Source: a virus
Reading direction: 5' to 3' (one strand)
Length of the DNA stretch: 64,000 bases
IMG/VR virus record: IMGVR_UViG_3300009157_000001
Span: 1-64,000 of that record
Positions 1 to 10,400 of the stretch are shown here, one piece after another (position 1 is the stretch's first letter; the number at the start of each line of letters is the position of its first letter). The notes beneath the pieces are model-generated. The model searched no databases, was not told the origin of the DNA, and was given only the letters and a program-made list of their open reading frames with translations. The position numbers and the translations under genes are program-made.

Positions 1-12
1 GAATGTGGAGGT

Positions 13-1530
13 ATGTATAAGAAATCCAGACTGGCCCATGGAGGTGCATATGAACCAGGATCTACAGAATATGCAAAACCTACACCAGCTCAGAAGAGAT
101 CTTATCCCATGTATGCAAAAAGAGTTGTAGATAATGTACCTACTTATTACAAGGGATCTGGTTATTATACTTCTGATGAGTTTTCCAAACTTAACAGAAG
201 AAGTTTTGTTCCCGGGGTACCACAAGTAGTAACTCAAGAGGAATATGAAAAGACCTTAGCAGAAACTCCATACAATATAGTTTATCCCACATATAGATCG
301 GGAGGACAGAATGATTCAGATCTTATGGGAGAGAACCTAATTTCTTATAGACATGGAGGAAGAGCAGTAAAGGGATACTCTCAGGAACAAGTTATGCAAG
401 CAATGGCTCCTTATCACAATCTCCCCCAAGAAGAATATGATCAGATGTTTTATGAGATGTTTGGTCAGTATCCAGAATATAGATACGGTGGATCTAAGGA
501 TTCTAGTCTTCTAATCGAAGACACAAGATCTTTTGCTAAAGGAGGGTCTAAGAAGAAGTGGATTCCCAAGAATTTAAAAAAAGGTAGATGTACCCCTGCA
601 CCAAATCCGGATTGTCCCAAAGGTAGTCCCCAGTACAACCTGGCAATGACCTTTAAAAAGTACCACGGATTTCATAAGAAGAAACAAGATGGAGGAGAGG
701 CTCCCTTCGGAGAGACCTCTGGGGACTTTCTTGAAGGTAAAAGAATCAACTTCATGGATACTATCCGAGATAATACTATTAGATCCATGGCCTTTGATGA
801 AGCAGATGGCATCACTCAGGAGGTAAGTCAGTTTATGCAAGAAGGAGGATATACTGGATACAATCCAAATCTCTATAACCAAAACTCTTTCCAGCAATCC
901 TCCGATAATCTACAATATTCCCCTGAGGAATTTATAGGAGATATCCAGGGAATAGGCAACATATCCTCTGACTTTTATAGACACGGTGGATATTACAAGG
1001 CCCAGGGGGGTGTTGAAGTTCCAGGGAAAGAACTTCCTCCTTATCTTCCTTCAGGAGAAACTCAGTATGTATATAATATTCAAGGATTTCCTACTACAGC
1101 AGAGGACCTCTATAGTCCAGAGAGTAATATTAATGTTCAGAATATGGGACTGGCTTATCTGGAACAACCACAACAACCAAGAAGAGGATTCCAACCTGGA
1201 CCAGGGGCTGCTGATGCTTTACTAGCAGGTATGAGTATGGGATCAAGTCTTATGGAACAGAGGGAAAGAAGGAAAAGAGAAGAAGAAATGAGGAAACGCA
1301 GGATAGGAGATGCAGTTTTTCAACCAGCACCGGCTTCTCAAGGATCCCGAGGAGACTATGATCCAAACTCTGGATTATTCAGACCTGATCAGGATGTTCC
1401 TGTACAGTTCCAAGGAAGGACGTCCCGATATGGAGGGATGAACTACAAACAGGGAGGAGAGTACGAACTCACAGATGAAGAGATATCTCAGATTGTCAAA
1501 TTAGGGGGTGTCATAGAATATCTTGATTAA
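13..1530 (+). CDS. Virion-associated protein with repeated Gly-Gly motifs (possibly 5'-partial)
   Basis: 505 residues, no enzymatic motif recognised. The protein carries about twelve short xGG motifs, such as HGG, YGG, KGG, QGG and EGG, spread from residue 9 to the C-terminus. It ends with a compact tail around ELTDEEISQIVKLGG. It lies first in a + strand run of virion-type genes ending in the viral RNA polymerase, so a structural or cargo role is inferred. The frame is open to the left edge and the four codons before this ATG read E-C-G-G, another GG motif, so the true start may lie outside the window. The next gene follows after 11 bases. Confidence 0.75.
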   Translation: MYKKSRLAHGGAYEPGSTEYAKPTPAQKRSYPMYAKRVVDNVPTYYKGSGYYTSDEFSKLNRRSFVPGVPQVVTQEEYEKTLAETPYNIVYPTYRSGGQNDSDLMGENLISYRHGGRAVKGYSQEQVMQAMAPYHNLPQEEYDQMFYEMFGQYPEYRYGGSKDSSLLIEDTRSFAKGGSKKKWIPKNLKKGRCTPAPNPDCPKGSPQYNLAMTFKKYHGFHKKKQDGGEAPFGETSGDFLEGKRINFMDTIRDNTIRSMAFDEADGITQEVSQFMQEGGYTGYNPNLYNQNSFQQSSDNLQYSPEEFIGDIQGIGNISSDFYRHGGYYKAQGGVEVPGKELPPYLPSGETQYVYNIQGFPTTAEDLYSPESNINVQNMGLAYLEQPQQPRRGFQPGPGAADALLAGMSMGSSLMEQRERRKREEEMRKRRIGDAVFQPAPASQGSRGDYDPNSGLFRPDQDVPVQFQGRTSRYGGMNYKQGGEYELTDEEISQIVKLGGVIEYLD

Positions 1531-1541
1531 AACTTTTTCTA

Positions 1542-3860
1542 ATGAGAAAAGTCAAAATAACAAGGATACCGAGCAAGACTAACAACCAGTCTTTCTGGAA
1601 TAGTATAAATAGTAACAAACTATCTTCTCCTGGAATAAAGGTCAGATCTACCATAGAACCAGTTCCTGAAGAAGAGAGTAACCTAGAGGCAGAAAAAGGA
1701 GAGGTTGTTGTTGGAGATATTAATAATGATACCTTACCTGAGTTCTATAAGGTAGGAGGTGACCGGCATTATGATGGAGGGACCCCTTTGTCTTTACCTG
1801 AAAACACCTTTATCTTTTCCCGGGACAAAGATATGAGGATCAAAGAAGAGATCATTCAGAAGGAATTTGGAAAAGCTTATAAGAAAAAAGGATATACCCC
1901 TGCAGAACTTGCTATAAAATATGACATAAATAAGTATAGGAAACTTCTCCAGGATCCTGATTCTGATGAGATCCTAAAGAGGACTGCCGAGAGCATGATT
2001 GCAAATTATAATCTGAAGCTTGGTAAACTCGCCCTGGTACAAGAATCTATGAAAGGATTTCCTCAAGGAATCCCCCAGATAGCTATTCCATATCTCACAG
2101 TTAACAATATTGACCCCGCTTCCTTTATTGCACCTGCCGGTCCAGCAGAAGGTCCCAGTCAGACACAGGGAGCAAGACATGGTGCTGAGGTCATGAAGAA
2201 ACTTAAGAAGAATAAGTACTTGCCTGTCTATGAACACGGATCAGAAGTATCTACTGTTAAAAGGAGAATAAAGATAAGCTCTCTTCCTAGATACCAGGAA
2301 GGGTCTGAGACAAAGAAGCCCGGGGAAACTACTCCTACAGCATCTCTTAGTGGATTAACTCCATCTGAAAGGTACAAGAAGCTCTATGGTACTGATATCA
2401 CAGAAGATACTTCTAAAGCTGCACTTCTTCTTGAGGCTAAATCCAAAGATAAAGACAGTGGGGTAACCTTAAATAAGAAGACAGGTAAGTATGAGTTTTT
2501 CCCGGGATCTAAGAGATCTCTGAGTCTTCAGGATAAGATACTTATAACACAGGTGGCTTCCTATAACAAAGAGAATAACCTGGGTTCAGGAGAACTTAAG
2601 ATAGGTACCCAACATATAGATAAAGGATCCGGATTTGTGGGCTTTATAACCCCAGATGTTATTGAGTACCAATACTGGAAGTCTAATAGAAAGAATCTGA
2701 ATAAACCTCTTTCTGAGTTTGAGGGCCTTCCCAAAGAAGACAAGGAAAAGAACCGGGTTAATTATCTCAAATATATGGGATATACTCCCGAAGAGGTAAA
2801 GGATCTTGGAGATAAGATATCCTCTCCTGATCAACTGTATACAGAGGAATTTGTAGGAAAACCAGGAAAAGAAGGAGCAAAGTCTCTCACCCGGAGAGTT
2901 GAGGAAGGTTTTGGAGAAGAAGAATTCAGACCTGTACTGGGTAAGAACTACTTTGGTCTGGAGCATGCTGACTTCTATATACAACCGGAAGAGAAGGAGA
3001 CTACAAAACCTGCAGTTACTAAAGAGACCGGTCCAGTAGCAGAAAGAAAACCTTTTGTTATACCTGATGTTAAAGGGCAGGTTCCTAAGGGAGCAGACTG
3101 GTGGTTGCAGGATGTGGTGAAGACTTTTGGGTCAGCTGCAGATCTTGGCAGGATAAAGAAATACACCCCCTGGGGAGCTCCTATTGAGCCTTTCTTACCT
3201 GAACCTACCTTCTATGATCCTACAAGAGAACTAGCTGCTAATGCAGAACAAATGCAAATTGGGACTCAGGGAGCAGCTATGTTTGCAGGCCCTCAGACTT
3301 ACAGTGCCCGATTTTCCAGAATACAAGGAGAAGGTGCCCGGAATGCTGCAGATATCCTGGCCAAGTACAATAACATGAATGTTACTGCGGCTAATCAGTT
3401 TGCCTTAACCAGAGCCGAGATACTCAATAGGGCAGAAGGAGCCAATAAGCAGCTCTCCCAGGATCTTTATGACAAGACTACTATAGCAAACCAACAGTTT
3501 GATAATGCCAAGGCAAAAGCCCGGGAGCAGCTCAGATCCTCTTTTATAGATGCTATTACTAATAGAGCAAATGCTCAGGTCTTAAATGAGCTTTACCCTC
3601 AATACAACATTGCTCCATTAACCGGAGGTATGATGAGATTTACCGGAGGAAGAGATCTTATTCCATCTTCAGGGCAGGAAAGAGATGTGATGAAAGAAGT
3701 CTCTAAACTTAAATATGAGAACCCTGGATTTGATGATAGTGTTTATCTCAATGCTGCTAAACTTAATATGAACTATGACCAACCTACTACAAATGTTCCT
3801 GATTCTGAATATTTTGACAGGTATACAAAAACAAGAAAAAAAGTAGGAGGGACTAGATAA
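1542..3860 (+). CDS. Conserved crAss-like virion protein, GG-motif type
   Basis: 772 residues. The N-terminal third contains an acidic stretch (EEESNLEAEKGE) followed by a YKVGGDRHYDGGTPLSLP block near residues 67-85, of a kind I associate with crAss-like phage structural genes. The C-terminal third is rich in Ala, Gln and Asn and looks helical (residues about 560-690). The protein ends in GGTR. No catalytic motif seen. Position between the GG-motif gene and the 1027-aa protein supports a virion role, but the exact role is unknown. Confidence 0.75.
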   Translation: MRKVKITRIPSKTNNQSFWNSINSNKLSSPGIKVRSTIEPVPEEESNLEAEKGEVVVGDINNDTLPEFYKVGGDRHYDGGTPLSLPENTFIFSRDKDMRIKEEIIQKEFGKAYKKKGYTPAELAIKYDINKYRKLLQDPDSDEILKRTAESMIANYNLKLGKLALVQESMKGFPQGIPQIAIPYLTVNNIDPASFIAPAGPAEGPSQTQGARHGAEVMKKLKKNKYLPVYEHGSEVSTVKRRIKISSLPRYQEGSETKKPGETTPTASLSGLTPSERYKKLYGTDITEDTSKAALLLEAKSKDKDSGVTLNKKTGKYEFFPGSKRSLSLQDKILITQVASYNKENNLGSGELKIGTQHIDKGSGFVGFITPDVIEYQYWKSNRKNLNKPLSEFEGLPKEDKEKNRVNYLKYMGYTPEEVKDLGDKISSPDQLYTEEFVGKPGKEGAKSLTRRVEEGFGEEEFRPVLGKNYFGLEHADFYIQPEEKETTKPAVTKETGPVAERKPFVIPDVKGQVPKGADWWLQDVVKTFGSAADLGRIKKYTPWGAPIEPFLPEPTFYDPTRELAANAEQMQIGTQGAAMFAGPQTYSARFSRIQGEGARNAADILAKYNNMNVTAANQFALTRAEILNRAEGANKQLSQDLYDKTTIANQQFDNAKAKAREQLRSSFIDAITNRANAQVLNELYPQYNIAPLTGGMMRFTGGRDLIPSSGQERDVMKEVSKLKYENPGFDDSVYLNAAKLNMNYDQPTTNVPDSEYFDRYTKTRKKVGGTR

Positions 3861-3895
3861 ACTTTCAAAGGTTAGGATATAAGATTTAAACTTCT

Positions 3896-3903
3896 TAGGT
3901 TTG
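3896..3903 (+). promoter_or_regulatory. TAnnTTTG promoter -7 element
   Basis: The sequence TAGGTTTG is a perfect match to the Bacteroidota -7 consensus TAnnTTTG and lies four bases before the ATG of the homing endonuclease gene. No clear -33 TTG box was found. The spacing implies a leaderless or nearly leaderless transcript. The same arrangement occurs before the gene at 52795. Confidence 0.4.
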
Positions 3904-3907
3904 TTCC

Positions 3908-4405
3908 ATGAAGCAAATACCACTATCAAAGGGGATGGCTACAATGGTAGATGATTCTGATTTTGAATATCTAAATCAGTGGAATTGGCACATACAGGAA
4001 TTCTCTACAGTAAGATATGTTATAAGAAGAGTTTACTGTGAGGGAGGTCGTAAGAAAACTATATTAATGCATAGACTCATCTTAGGATTAACAGATTCCT
4101 CTGAATTATGTGATCATATAGATCATGATGGTTTGAATAATCAAAAGTCAAACTTAAGAAAATGTGAAAGAAGTGGAAATAATAAAAATACAACATCCAG
4201 GAGAGGGTCTAGTTCCAAATATTTGGGTGTAGGGTTTTATCCAGATTCCGGAAGTCTAGAGAAACCTTGGAAAGCTCACATAAGAGTAGATAAAAAACTT
4301 AGAAATCTTGGTTTCTTTTCTACAGAAGATATTGCAGCAAGAGTATATGACAAGGCTGCCAAAAAGCATCATGGTGAGTTTGCCAATTTAAACTTTAAGA
4401 ACTAA
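3908..4405 (+). CDS. HNH homing endonuclease with AP2 DNA-binding domain
   Basis: 165 residues. An HNH nuclease core is visible around residues 60-95 (MHRLILGL, then CDHIDHDGLNNQKSNLR). It is followed by an AP2-type DNA-binding domain from about residue 99, starting SKYLGVGFYP and ending FANLNF. This layout is typical of free-standing phage HNH/AP2 homing endonucleases, which nick or cut DNA at a target site and spread by recombination. It sits between two virion genes with AT-richer, less biased sequence than its neighbours, consistent with a mobile insertion. It has its own possible promoter just upstream and ends 3 bases before the next gene. Confidence 0.9.
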   Translation: MKQIPLSKGMATMVDDSDFEYLNQWNWHIQEFSTVRYVIRRVYCEGGRKKTILMHRLILGLTDSSELCDHIDHDGLNNQKSNLRKCERSGNNKNTTSRRGSSSKYLGVGFYPDSGSLEKPWKAHIRVDKKLRNLGFFSTEDIAARVYDKAAKKHHGEFANLNFKN

Positions 4406-4408
4406 TCT

Positions 4409-7400
4409 ATGGCCACATATATCCAGGGGCTGTCCGACTATATACCTGAAGTTCAGCCATTTAGACCTGACTTTAACTTTTATGCCTCGGCACTCCAAAC
4501 TAAACAGAGTCAGTATGAGGCAGGTTATCAAAAACTTAGTAGCATATACGGGAGTCTTCTTAATTCTCCCATGTCCCGGGATTCTAACATAGCCCGGAGA
4601 GATGAGTACTTCAAAGCAGCAGATGATAGTATCAAGAAGATATCCGGTCTGGATCTCTCTCTTCAAGAAAATGTAGAGCAAGCATACCAAGTATTCAAAC
4701 CTTTTTATGAGGATCCTTACATGGTCAAAGACATGGTCTGGACCAAACAGTACAACAATGAATTAGGAAGAGCAGAGAATTTCAGGAACTGTATTGATGA
4801 GAAGAAGTGTGGAGGAAAATATTGGGACACCGGGGTAGCTGCCCTTAACTACAAAATGGAAGAGTTCAGGAATTCTTCTGATGATCAATCTCTTCAATTC
4901 AATTCTCCCAGGTTTACTCCCTTTGTAAATATGACCCAGAAGGCTCTGGAAGCTGCTAAAGAAGCTGGGTTCAATGTGAAAGTTGATAGTAGACGGGGGG
5001 GATATATTGTAACCACAAAGAACGGAGCAGCTCTTTTAGGATCTGGTACCAAGAATGATCCGGGTATATTACCCTCTTTCTTCACAAATCTATTTGGTAG
5101 TGATCCTGCTATTATGGATACTTTCAAAACCCAAGCTTATGTAAATAGGAAGAACTTTGAAAGAGAGAACCTGGATATATATGGAGGAGACCCTATTGCC
5201 ACAAATCAAGCTTATATGCAACAGTTTCTTACTGGTGTAGTGCCTGCTCAAAAAAGACTCCAGACAAATGCTAATAAAGACCATGATACACTCTTATCAA
5301 GAAAACAAGCTTATGATGAAATCATTGAGAGAGATGGAGTTGTTCCCGGGAGTGATGAGCATAAGGCCTATCTTGATCTCAATGAAGAACTGGGAATAGC
5401 AACAGGTAATAAGGAGTTTTATGGTCAGGTTGGAGATCTTATAGATAGTATCGGGAATGCATCAAACATTACTATGATGCAAGACAGGGTTGATGATATT
5501 GTTGCCCGGAGTCTTTTTGGTGCAGAGGTCAAGCAAGCAGCAAACACCTTTGCATATATGAATTATGAAGAGACTATCCAGGCAGATCCTTATGCTTTAG
5601 CTTCTTATACTTCTTCTCTTTCTCTAAGGAATTCACTTACTTTAAAACAAGAAGATTTAAAAGGGGATCTTATAAAAGAGGGATATAGTCTTGAAGAAGC
5701 CGGTAAGATAATGAGTGGGCAACTTGCTGCTTATAAGAAGAATAACCCTCATGGCACTTTTGAGGATAATACTACAATGGCAGTTATAAAATCGGGAGCA
5801 ACAACAGGCACTGATGTTAAATATGAGACTCTTCAGGTGAACGAACAGGAGAGAAACAGACTCTATGGGGAAAGATGGAATGAAGAAAAGACCTTTCTTC
5901 AACAAATGGCCGAGAGGTTATCTACAGCATGGACTGTTGCTAAGAACTCTACAAATGGGGCTGCACAAATGAAACAGATTGTAGATGCTGCAGATCAGGT
6001 ATTTAAAGGATTAGGTATATCCGGCAATGAGGTGGTAAGTGGTGCTGCCTCAGGTAAGATAGAAAAAGCTCCATGGCAAGGAGGAACCGGTGTAGTAGGT
6101 GCTGCTTATGCAAAAGCTTTGGAGATTGCAAATCCTAATAGTAACTCTCCTTGGAGAGAACTTAATAAGTCTTGGTCAAAAGATTTCTGGGATGACACAG
6201 AACAGATGAGACAGGGTATCCAGGATAGGGAAGTTATGGTAAGTGAGCATGATCAGTTCTACAAAGAAAATTCTAAGAAAGTTCTTAATCTGCTTAAAGC
6301 AGAACAGACAGGAAAGAACAAAGACAAAAAAGTAGAAAGTCTTAACAATTTCCTTGCTCCTGACGGAAGAAGAAAGACTGTAAAGGAATTTCAGGAATGG
6401 TACTATAATGAACACAAAAATGACCCTGAGGTATTAAATCAAGAGATTAATATATATGACCCCCAGGTGTATGGACAGCCCGGGACACAGATAGGAACAC
6501 AACCCCTCACAGTTAAGACAGGGCCTGCTGTAGTACGGATTAAAAGAGGACAGAGTCCAGAAAAAGTTAGGGAGTTTTTGTATGCCGCAGCTCAGAAAGA
6601 ACATAAAGAACTGGACTTTGCTTATAAAGACAAGTATTTGAATCATGGAAATGCTTTTAATGGTATTCTTGCTTATGAAAACAGAGGAAAAGGAGGAGGA
6701 CTTACAGTTCAGGGAAGACAGTTCACAGCAGATTCAGCCAGTCCCCTGTCCGGTAATACTATGAATCTTATGACTGTGGTTAAGGATATCGAAAGATTAG
6801 AAGGAGAACCCGGTAAGATCAGATTTGGTTATGGAAATGCTACAGAACTACCCGAGGTAGGAGATAATTCTGGGGCTAAGACTATCCTTAAAGCTCTCAT
6901 CGCAGATTTCAAAGCAGGTCCTAAGGGTAAAGGGGATGATCCCAATAGAGCTCTTCCTACCGTGACTTATCAAGATATAGCAGCAGGATCAGATGAATGG
7001 ACTGCAGTGACTTTCAGTTTCAATGAAGGATGGGCCCAAAATAGAGGTCTTGGAAAGGAGAAGAGTCCTATACCCCAGACTGAGGGAACTGGTAAATGGA
7101 GGGAAGATGTAGTAGTATATATTCCTAAAGCAGATGCTCAGAATATATTTAGAAGAACTTCTGATCTGACTCCAGAACAAGTCATACTAGATAGGGGAAA
7201 ACCTCTGGAGGTCTCAGTAGCAGGTGGAGGAAAAGTTGTATATAAGAAAATTGCAGAAGGCAAGTTCTCAGTCAATACTTATATAGATGTCTATAAAGAT
7301 GGTCAGAGAGTTGAACAGGTTTATGATTCTAATGTCATGTCTGGAACATTCAGTGCAAAAGACCTGAGAGACAATGCACAGGCTATGATGAAGGCTGTCT

Positions 7401-7492
7401 CAAGAAATAACCAAGCCCAAGTTGATGAATACAGGAGAAATAATTCAGTAAGGAATCCTCAACAACTTCTCCCAAGTGCCGGAACAAGATAA
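4409..7492 (+). CDS. Large crAss-like virion protein
   Basis: 1027 residues, no known catalytic motif. The N-terminus (YIPEVQPFRPDFNFYASALQ, then a KQSQYEAGYQKLSSIYGSLL-like helix) is of a type I associate with crAss-like phage virion genes next to the RNA polymerase block. The middle is largely charged and helical. It ends in SAGTR, recalling the GGTR end of the gene at 1542. Its last 17 bases overlap the GTG start of the next gene, suggesting coupled translation. A virion or cargo role is inferred from context. Confidence 0.75.
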   Translation: MATYIQGLSDYIPEVQPFRPDFNFYASALQTKQSQYEAGYQKLSSIYGSLLNSPMSRDSNIARRDEYFKAADDSIKKISGLDLSLQENVEQAYQVFKPFYEDPYMVKDMVWTKQYNNELGRAENFRNCIDEKKCGGKYWDTGVAALNYKMEEFRNSSDDQSLQFNSPRFTPFVNMTQKALEAAKEAGFNVKVDSRRGGYIVTTKNGAALLGSGTKNDPGILPSFFTNLFGSDPAIMDTFKTQAYVNRKNFERENLDIYGGDPIATNQAYMQQFLTGVVPAQKRLQTNANKDHDTLLSRKQAYDEIIERDGVVPGSDEHKAYLDLNEELGIATGNKEFYGQVGDLIDSIGNASNITMMQDRVDDIVARSLFGAEVKQAANTFAYMNYEETIQADPYALASYTSSLSLRNSLTLKQEDLKGDLIKEGYSLEEAGKIMSGQLAAYKKNNPHGTFEDNTTMAVIKSGATTGTDVKYETLQVNEQERNRLYGERWNEEKTFLQQMAERLSTAWTVAKNSTNGAAQMKQIVDAADQVFKGLGISGNEVVSGAASGKIEKAPWQGGTGVVGAAYAKALEIANPNSNSPWRELNKSWSKDFWDDTEQMRQGIQDREVMVSEHDQFYKENSKKVLNLLKAEQTGKNKDKKVESLNNFLAPDGRRKTVKEFQEWYYNEHKNDPEVLNQEINIYDPQVYGQPGTQIGTQPLTVKTGPAVVRIKRGQSPEKVREFLYAAAQKEHKELDFAYKDKYLNHGNAFNGILAYENRGKGGGLTVQGRQFTADSASPLSGNTMNLMTVVKDIERLEGEPGKIRFGYGNATELPEVGDNSGAKTILKALIADFKAGPKGKGDDPNRALPTVTYQDIAAGSDEWTAVTFSFNEGWAQNRGLGKEKSPIPQTEGTGKWREDVVVYIPKADAQNIFRRTSDLTPEQVILDRGKPLEVSVAGGGKVVYKKIAEGKFSVNTYIDVYKDGQRVEQVYDSNVMSGTFSAKDLRDNAQAMMKAVSRNNQAQVDEYRRNNSVRNPQQLLPSAGTR

Positions 7493-10400
7493 AATACCAC
7501 TTCCAGCAAGTCCCTTGCTAGGGAATATACTTGCTCCGCAGGAAAGACTTACTCCAAAAGTTCTGGAGTCTGATACATTCACCTCATCTATACCTGATCC
7601 AGGACCTGCTGCATATGTAGCCCAGAAGTCTAAGTCCATGGATAGTATGGAGATGGCTAAGTTGGCCAAGGACTTTTTAAGAAAAGCTCCTGAGTATGCT
7701 TATGAAGAGGCTCCTTATACTAAAGTACACTCTTATGGTGCAAGTCATTATCATAAGAACTTTGAGAGATATTACAATAAAGCAGAATTCAAAAACCTGG
7801 GATTTAGTCCTTTTAGAGATAATGAATCTATCTACAATGACAACACCTCAGGATGGTCTGATTTTAAAAGAGCAACCGGTCAATGGGGAAGACTTGCAGG
7901 AACTGGTTTTAAGAGTGCAATAAGATCCTGGGGAGATATCTTAACCGGAGAATTTGACAGTGCAGATCTGGAATCAGCAAAAGAATTCGAGAAGGCTATG
8001 TCCGTGGGACAGTCATCAAGAGGAGGACTAAGTGGATTTGTTGCAAACACTTTCTTAAGTTCAGGATATACTTTCGGTATCATGGGGGAAATGATCTTAG
8101 AAAGTGCAGTATTTGGGGTCCTTACCGGAGGAGCTTCCGTAGCAGCTAGACTGCCTGCCCAACTTGCAATGCTTGCCCGAACCGGTCAGAAGTTTGGGTC
8201 CGTTGCTACAATGGCCGAGCAAGTAAAGAATACCACTCAGGCTATGAAAAACCTGGAGAATCTTCAAACTGCCAAGAACTTTTGGGAAACAACAAAGGGG
8301 GTAGGTAAAACCCTTCTACCAACAGAAACTATATCATATCTAGCCAATGCAGGAAAGGCAGAAGCAGTAGCAGGTCTTGCAAAGAATAGTAATCTCTTTG
8401 GTTCTTTCTATAGAGATATCAGAGAGGTTAACTTTGCTTTGTCTGAGGCAAAGCTAGAAGGGGGGATGACCCAGAGACAAGTCCAGGATGATCTTACCAA
8501 TGAGTTCTACAACAAAGAGGGAAGACTTCCAAACGAGGAAGAGGCCGGTAAGATATTCCAAGCAGCTCAACAAGCAGGTAATACAACTCTCTTAACTAAT
8601 ATCCCTGCGATTTACTGGACCAACCGGATAACCTTTGGGGATAATCTTTTTAGAGGGTTCAGACCTCTTGCTAAGCTAGAAAAGGAATATATTACTGCAG
8701 CAGGATCCAAGATAGGATTTAATGAGAAGTTGGCTAAGGCAGGAAAAGACCCCTTCTCATTTATAGAGACTAATTTTAAGAATGCAGCTAAGTCTTTATA
8801 TAACCCAAGGATATATGCCAAGACTGGTATAAAATACTTTAAGGCTAACCTCTCAGAAGGTCTTCAGGAATCCATGCAGGAGGTTATTTCAGGAGCATCT
8901 TCTGATTATTACAAGTCAATATATCAGGACCCCTCAAAGGCCAATACTGACAATATGATTGGCTCTGTTCTTACTAATACAGCAAAACAATTTACAGCAC
9001 AAGGGTTTGAGACTTTCATGGGAGGATTTCTTATGGGAGGTCTTATGCAGGTTGCTGGAGGCATTCCTGCTTGGGCAACTACTTCTTATAACAAGATATT
9101 TAAACCTTCAGAGTATCAAGCTTACAGAGACTCTAAGAAGACCTATACCGATAAGAAAGTACAGGATCTTAATGAGTTATACAAAAGCCCTCTCAAGTTC
9201 TTTGCTCCAGAACTTGTAAATCTTTCTGCTCAGACTTCTTTATCAGATAAGATGGGAGAAGCTGAAAGACAAGGAGATCAGAAGATTTACCAAGATCTAA
9301 AGGATGAGTCTACCTATAGTCATATTGTAACAGCAATTCAGACCGGGAGTTATGATATTTTTCTTGATAGGCTCAAGTCTATTAAACAAATGGATCCCAA
9401 AACTATATCTGAGGCATATGGTACAGACGGAAATCAGACCCTGGCCGATGTGGACAAGATTATCACCCGGGCAGAAGCTATTAAGAAGAATTACGATCTG
9501 GTAAAGGATAATTTCCCAAGTCCTTACAATCCAGGAAAGTTTGCATTAAATACTCCGGATAGAACCAATGAGGAACTCTCAGAAAGAGCTTGGCAAAGAA
9601 CTCTTACTGATGCTGTATTTATGCCTTATTCCTTCAATAGATCTGTTGAGAGAATGGATGGTTTACTTAAAGATTTTACCACAGATAAAGCAATAAGTAA
9701 AGCAACCAGTAATGATTTTTCAGTTTTACTGGATCCCACTAACTTGGCCAATGAGATTGGTCTTTTAAAAGCTGAGGTTAAGACATATAAGGAAGCCACA
9801 ACACCTCAAGGAAAGAAGACCGGTACTGACAAGAAAGAAAAACTTTCATTTCTTGAGGATTACGCAGAAAAGGTAAGAACCTATCAGGAGTCCCTGGCAA
9901 TAAGAGAACTTGCTTCCAGAACAGATCTGACAGAAGAAGATACAGAAGAGATTGCAAAGATCCAGGAAGAAGCTCTTACAAACCTACATAAGTCTTATAA
10001 GGAGTATGTTGGTCATCTTGCTTCTTCTACCGACTCTCACAGTTTTAATGAGGCTGTAGATAATTCTTTTATAAAGATTAAGGACTATTACTCTTTGAAG
10101 CAAGACGGGAAAAATCTAGCCCAGGCAGTTAATTTATTACACAGTCCTGAAGGATTTACCGAACATCTCAGAAGAACTCATGCCTTCATGAGGCAGGAGT
10201 ATGACAACAGAGGAGAGCTCATCAAGCAGGGGCAGGATAGGATGAATAAGGATAGAGAAACAAATGCGCTTCTCAACCGTCTCTATGAGAGAGGTCTTGT
10301 TATGACTCCTGAGGATCTGGATGCTTATCTTAAGGACGGATCAATACCTGATGTATTCTATGACATAGCTAATAAAGTACCTGTATATCAAGGATCTCCT

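Noticed and set aside
3669-3929. Antisense open frame across the end of the second virion gene
   Set aside because: Shadow of the real gene, low-complexity translation and no start context.
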